Positions 14,890-17,439 of a DNA stretch of 17,439 nucleotides are shown here, in pieces (positions within the stretch are counted from its first letter, which is position 1; each line of letters starts with the position of its first letter). The stretch lies in NCBI GenBank assembly GCA_036639135.1, contig JAVWJE010000039.1:1-17439 (forward strand), written 5' to 3'. The notes below the pieces were generated by a model. That model had not been told where the DNA came from and did not search any database. It saw only the letters and a program-made list of their open reading frames with translations. This stretch comes from Carnobacterium_A sp036639135. GTDB lineage: Bacteria > Bacillota > Bacilli > Lactobacillales > Carnobacteriaceae. A program made the translations under genes and the position numbers.

Positions 14890-14932
14890 AATAGTCCAAC
14901 CTTAAATGCCCTAATTGCACTCGGTTGTTCAT
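14870..14932 (-). CDS. Possible 20-codon upstream ORF overlapping recG start
   Basis: An ATG at 14932 is preceded by GGAGGG at short spacing and opens a 20-codon frame (MNNRVQLGHLRLDYYGENNL) that ends with TGA 18 bases inside recG, in another frame. The recG start itself has only a weak ribosome site. The small frame could therefore couple translation to recG by termination and re-initiation. The peptide resembles nothing I know. A chance frame is quite possible. Confidence 0.35.
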   Translation of the reverse strand: MNNRVQLGHLRLDYYGENNL

Positions 14933-14972
14933 CTCCCTCCATTTCTTTTTTAACGAACAGGTAAGATATTTT

Positions 14973-15030
14973 AAAAATAGACAACAATAGTAAAAATAAG
15001 TTGCTATTTTTATTATTGTTGTCTATTTTA
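14973..15030 (-). terminator. Intrinsic terminator of fakA
   Basis: A hairpin with 25-base arms (14974-14998 and 15005-15029) around a 6-base loop, complementary throughout except one position that is an A-C mismatch on the minus strand and a G-U pair on the plus strand. The minus-strand 3' arm ends in a U-run. It begins a few bases after the fakA stop. Confidence 0.85.
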
Positions 15031-15036
15031 TTTAAA

Positions 15037-16713
15037 TTATTCTACAGATAGTAAGTACGGATAAACGGGTTGTTGGCCTTCATGAATTTCAACCTCTACC
15101 TCTGGAAACTCTTGACTAATTTCATCAGAAATTTCATTTGCTTCTTCCATATCGCCATCTTCGCCTAACAAAATGGTAATAATTTCACTTTCATCTGTAA
15201 TCATTGCTCTAAGAGTATCTAAAACTACTTCTTTGCGATTTAATTTAGAGACCTTAATTTTGCCATCAATGATTCCCATGTAATCATCTTTCTTGATACT
15301 TAAACCTTCAATTTCTGTGTCACGAACAGCATTAGTAATTTGTCCACTTACAACATTTTCTAATTCCATGGACATCTCTTTTTTATTCGTTTCTAAGTCA
15401 TTTAGTTCATTAAACGCTAGCATTGCAGTCATTCCTTGAGATACTGTTTTACTTGGAATAACAACTACAGGTAATTCACTTACTTCTGCAGCCTGATCAG
15501 CAGCCATAAATATGTTTTTGTTATTTGGTAAAATAATCATTTTTTCAGCATTGATAGAATCAATAGCTTTTAATATATCTTCTGTACTAGGGTTCATTGT
15601 CTGTCCACCGCTTATAACATAATTAACACCTAAACTTTTAAAGAGATTTTGAACCCCTTCACCAGCAGCAACAGCTATCACACCGTATGGAGTTTTTTTG
15701 TTCGAAGCTTTGGGAGTAGCCGGTTTTTCATTTACTAAGATTGTTTCATGCTGTTGACGCATATTATCTACTTTAATTTTTACAAGCGAACCAAATTCTT
15801 GACCGTAGTTCATTACTTCACCAGGATATTCTGTATGAACATGAACCTTAACGATCTCGTCATCAGAAACAACTAGAAGTGAATCCCCTATTTCGTTCAA
15901 ATGATTACGGAAAACATCATAGTCAAAGTCTTGTTTAACCGTTTCACCGTCACCAATTTTAACCATGATTTCAGTACAATAACCAAATTTGATATCTTCT
16001 GTAGCAATGTGATTAGAAACACTTCGGTGATGTTCAGCATTAACCATATCAGTCATTTGTTCTGGAGAAGGTTGGTACTCTTCATCTTCATTAACCTTGC
16101 CTGATAAAACTTCTAAGAAACCTTCATAGATGAATAATAGACCTTGTCCTCCACTATCAACTACTCCAACTTCTTTTAAAACAGCTAATAAGTCTGGCGT
16201 TCTTGCTAAAGATAGTTTTGCTTCAAGTACAATAGCTTCCATTACTACTACAACATCATCAGTGGTTCTAGCTTGTTTTTCACCAGCTTTTGCTGATTCG
16301 CGTGCTACAGTTAAAATCGTTCCCTCAACTGGTTTCATAACAGCTTTATAAGCCGTTTGGACACCATTGGTAAAAGCAGCTGCAAATTCTTTAGCTATTA
16401 ATGTTTCTTTATTTTCAATAGATTTTCCGAAACCTCTAAACAATTGAGATAAAATAACTCCAGAATTTCCGCGAGCTCCCATTAATAGGCCTTTTGATAA
16501 TGCTGTTGCAAGCTCATTCATCTTATTTGAATCAACATTTTCAATGGCTTTAACTCCACTTTGTAATGATAAGTTCATATTCGTTCCGGTATCTCCATCT
16601 GGAACAGGAAAAACATTTAACGAGTTAACATACTCAGCATTTTTGTTTAAACGTTTAGCTCCAACTGCAACCATATTGCGGAATTGTTTGCCTTCTAACT
16701 TTGTAACATTCAC
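15037..16713 (-). CDS. fakA: Fatty acid kinase ATP-binding subunit FakA (YloV, DAK2/DegV-type)
   Basis: Phosphorylates fatty acids held by FakB proteins, giving acyl phosphate for phospholipid synthesis from exogenous fatty acids. The protein has an N-terminal DhaL-like ATP-binding domain (about 1-200) with VFPVPDGDTGTNM (34-46; Asp39 and Asp41 expected to bind Mg2+), GARGNSGVILSQL and GGQGLL, followed by a middle domain and a C-terminal DegV-like part (about 345-558). I place the start at the GTG at 16713, giving 558 residues, because AAGGAGG lies 8 bases upstream; the GTG at 16716 is possible. Start codons further upstream overlap that site. It follows yloU by 54 bases, as in most Firmicutes, and a terminator ends the unit. 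FakB is not encoded here. Confidence 0.95.
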   Translation of the reverse strand: MNVTKLEGKQFRNMVAVGAKRLNKNAEYVNSLNVFPVPDGDTGTNMNLSLQSGVKAIENVDSNKMNELATALSKGLLMGARGNSGVILSQLFRGFGKSIENKETLIAKEFAAAFTNGVQTAYKAVMKPVEGTILTVARESAKAGEKQARTTDDVVVVMEAIVLEAKLSLARTPDLLAVLKEVGVVDSGGQGLLFIYEGFLEVLSGKVNEDEEYQPSPEQMTDMVNAEHHRSVSNHIATEDIKFGYCTEIMVKIGDGETVKQDFDYDVFRNHLNEIGDSLLVVSDDEIVKVHVHTEYPGEVMNYGQEFGSLVKIKVDNMRQQHETILVNEKPATPKASNKKTPYGVIAVAAGEGVQNLFKSLGVNYVISGGQTMNPSTEDILKAIDSINAEKMIILPNNKNIFMAADQAAEVSELPVVVIPSKTVSQGMTAMLAFNELNDLETNKKEMSMELENVVSGQITNAVRDTEIEGLSIKKDDYMGIIDGKIKVSKLNRKEVVLDTLRAMITDESEIITILLGEDGDMEEANEISDEISQEFPEVEVEIHEGQQPVYPYLLSVE

Positions 16714-16767
16714 CACTATATCCTCCTTCATCACTTTTTAATCAAAGTGACTATGACAATTCTTTTT

Positions 16768-17130
16768 TTAATCTTTTAAAACTCGAACGCCTTGCACGTA
16801 AACATTAACAGCTTGAGCAGAAATATCTAACATTGTTTCTAAATCATATTTAACCTTTTCTTGAACATTACGACTTACTTCAGAAATTTTAGTTCCATAA
16901 CTGACTACAATATAAACATCTATTATCACGCCATTATCTTCTTGACGTACAATGACACCACGTGAATAATTTTCTTTTTTAAGAATATCATTTAAATTAT
17001 CACGAATTTGATTTTTGCTTGCCATACCAACAATACCAAAAATTTCAGTTGCTGCTCCTCCGACTACCGTTGCAATCACTTCATTTGAAATATCGATAAC
17101 GCCGAATTGTGTTTTAATTTTAACTGCCAT
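16768..17130 (-). CDS. yloU: Asp23/YloU family protein
   Basis: A 120-residue Asp23/Gls24 (DUF322) family protein. Members are small cytosolic or membrane-anchored alpha/beta proteins tied to envelope stress in staphylococci and enterococci; the molecular role of YloU is unknown. The family pattern is seen: GVIDISNEVIATVVGGAATEIFGIVGMA (10-37), the VIIDVYIVVSYGTKI strand region (about 68-82) and the C-terminal AVNVYVQGVRV (about 107-117). There is no signal peptide or membrane segment. The ATG at 17130 follows AAAAGGAGG with 7-8 bases of spacing. It is the first gene of the yloU-fakA unit. Confidence 0.95.
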   Translation of the reverse strand: MAVKIKTQFGVIDISNEVIATVVGGAATEIFGIVGMASKNQIRDNLNDILKKENYSRGVIVRQEDNGVIIDVYIVVSYGTKISEVSRNVQEKVKYDLETMLDISAQAVNVYVQGVRVLKD

Positions 17131-17177
17131 GGTAAAAATCCTCCTTTTAGCTAGTTAGCCATGAATTACTACTCCAT

Positions 17178-17183
17178 ATTTTA
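17178..17183 (-). promoter_or_regulatory. Alternative promoter candidate for yloU (extended -10)
   Basis: On the minus strand TAAAAT (17183-17178) is preceded by TGA, an extended -10, but the -35 region is poor. It lies closer to yloU than the candidate at 17298-17326. Confidence 0.35.
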
Positions 17184-17297
17184 TCATAACTGGTTCAATA
17201 TTAAAAGGTTTAAGAGTGAAAACTCGCTGTTCTCTAATAGTGATGATTCTTTTTATTTTTTTATTTTTTTCTAAAAAATGATTTCCCACTAAACCAG

Positions 17298-17326
17298 AGA
17301 TTATTTCCTTTCATTTAGCCTGTCAA
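17298..17326 (-). promoter_or_regulatory. Promoter candidate for yloU-fakA
   Basis: On the minus strand a perfect -35 TTGACA (17326-17321), a 17-nt spacer and -10 TAATCT (17303-17298). It would give a leader of about 160 bases, which is AT-rich and shows no clear structure. Confidence 0.5.
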
Positions 17327-17350
17327 GTAAAATCCCTTGAAAGAAAGATG

Positions 17351-17379
17351 TTGCATATGTTGTCTAATTATGATAAATT
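17351..17379 (+). promoter_or_regulatory. Rightward promoter for the divergent gene (rpmB by synteny)
   Basis: On the plus strand -35 TTGCAT (17351-17356), a 17-nt spacer and -10 TAAATT (17374-17379) preceded by TGA (extended -10). It points to a ribosome site at the right edge of the window. Confidence 0.65.
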
Positions 17380-17385
17380 ATTTAA

Positions 17386-17439
17386 GTATGAGTGTATAGA
17401 TTGAAGCCTTGCTTCGAGATATCGGCAAAGGAGGAAAGA
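17386..17439 (+). promoter_or_regulatory. 5' leader and Shine-Dalgarno site of a gene beginning beyond the window
   Basis: A leader of roughly 55 bases holds a small hairpin TTGAAGC/GCTTCGA (17401-17407 with 17411-17417, one G-U pair) and the site AAAGGAGG (17427-17434), five bases before the window ends. A start codon should follow at once outside. In Firmicutes the gene divergent from yloU is rpmB (ribosomal protein L28), so this is the best guess; no coding sequence is visible. Confidence 0.6.

Noticed and set aside
16714..16734. fakA starts at 16734, 16731 or 16716
   Set aside because: The codons at 16734 and 16731 lie upstream of or over AAGGAGG, which must precede the true start. The GTG at 16716 is only 5 bases from that site; 16713 has better spacing but the choice is not certain.

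Overview
The window is a run of conserved housekeeping genes, all on the minus strand, from a low-G+C Gram-positive bacterium (Firmicutes). The gene order yloU - fakA - recG - plsX - acpP - rnc - smc - Cof-type HAD - ftsY - ylxM - ffh - rpsP - khpA - rimM - trmD - rplS is the classical Firmicute smc/ffh/trmD neighbourhood. A HAD phosphatase sits between smc and ftsY, and the Bacillus genes sdaAB/sdaAA, fapR, fabD, fabG and ylqD are absent. This points to Lactobacillales, probably a Carnobacterium/Enterococcus-like organism; the family is inferred from protein resemblance only. I see no mobile element, tRNA, rRNA, CRISPR array, phage gene or sign of horizontal transfer.

Layout, in the direction of transcription (right to left). 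At 17131-17439 a divergent intergenic region carries a probable minus-strand promoter for yloU and a rightward promoter, leader and Shine-Dalgarno site for a gene that starts just beyond the window (rpmB by synteny). Then follow yloU-fakA, ended by a long hairpin terminator; recG (with a possible 20-codon upstream ORF overlapping its start), plsX and acpP (own promoter), ended by a terminator; rnc-smc-HAD-ftsY, with a perfect 21-bp hairpin between rnc and smc and a terminator after ftsY; ylxM-ffh, probably running into rpsP-khpA, which also has its own promoter and ends in a terminator; rimM-trmD with overlapping start and stop; and rplS with its own promoter and a structured leader. The rplS terminator lies at 425-466. 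Positions 1-424 are a non-coding AT-rich stretch with three leftward tandem promoter candidates and repeated motifs; it is probably the control region of the next leftward gene, which lies outside the window.

Functionally the cluster joins ribosome and tRNA maturation (rimM, trmD, rnc, rpsP, rplS, khpA), the signal recognition particle pathway (ffh, ftsY, ylxM), chromosome organisation and repair (smc, recG) and phospholipid synthesis (fakA, plsX, acpP). FakA makes acyl phosphate from exogenous fatty acid; PlsX makes acyl phosphate from acyl-ACP.

The sequence contains ten Ns inside khpA, and the missing stretch covers the GXXG core of the KH domain. I do not find a convincing new multi-gene system. 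The observations most worth checking are regulatory: the rnc hairpin, the tandem promoter array at 1-424, the recG upstream ORF and the rplS leader. Promoters and hairpins were found by eye, with no folding energies or searches.
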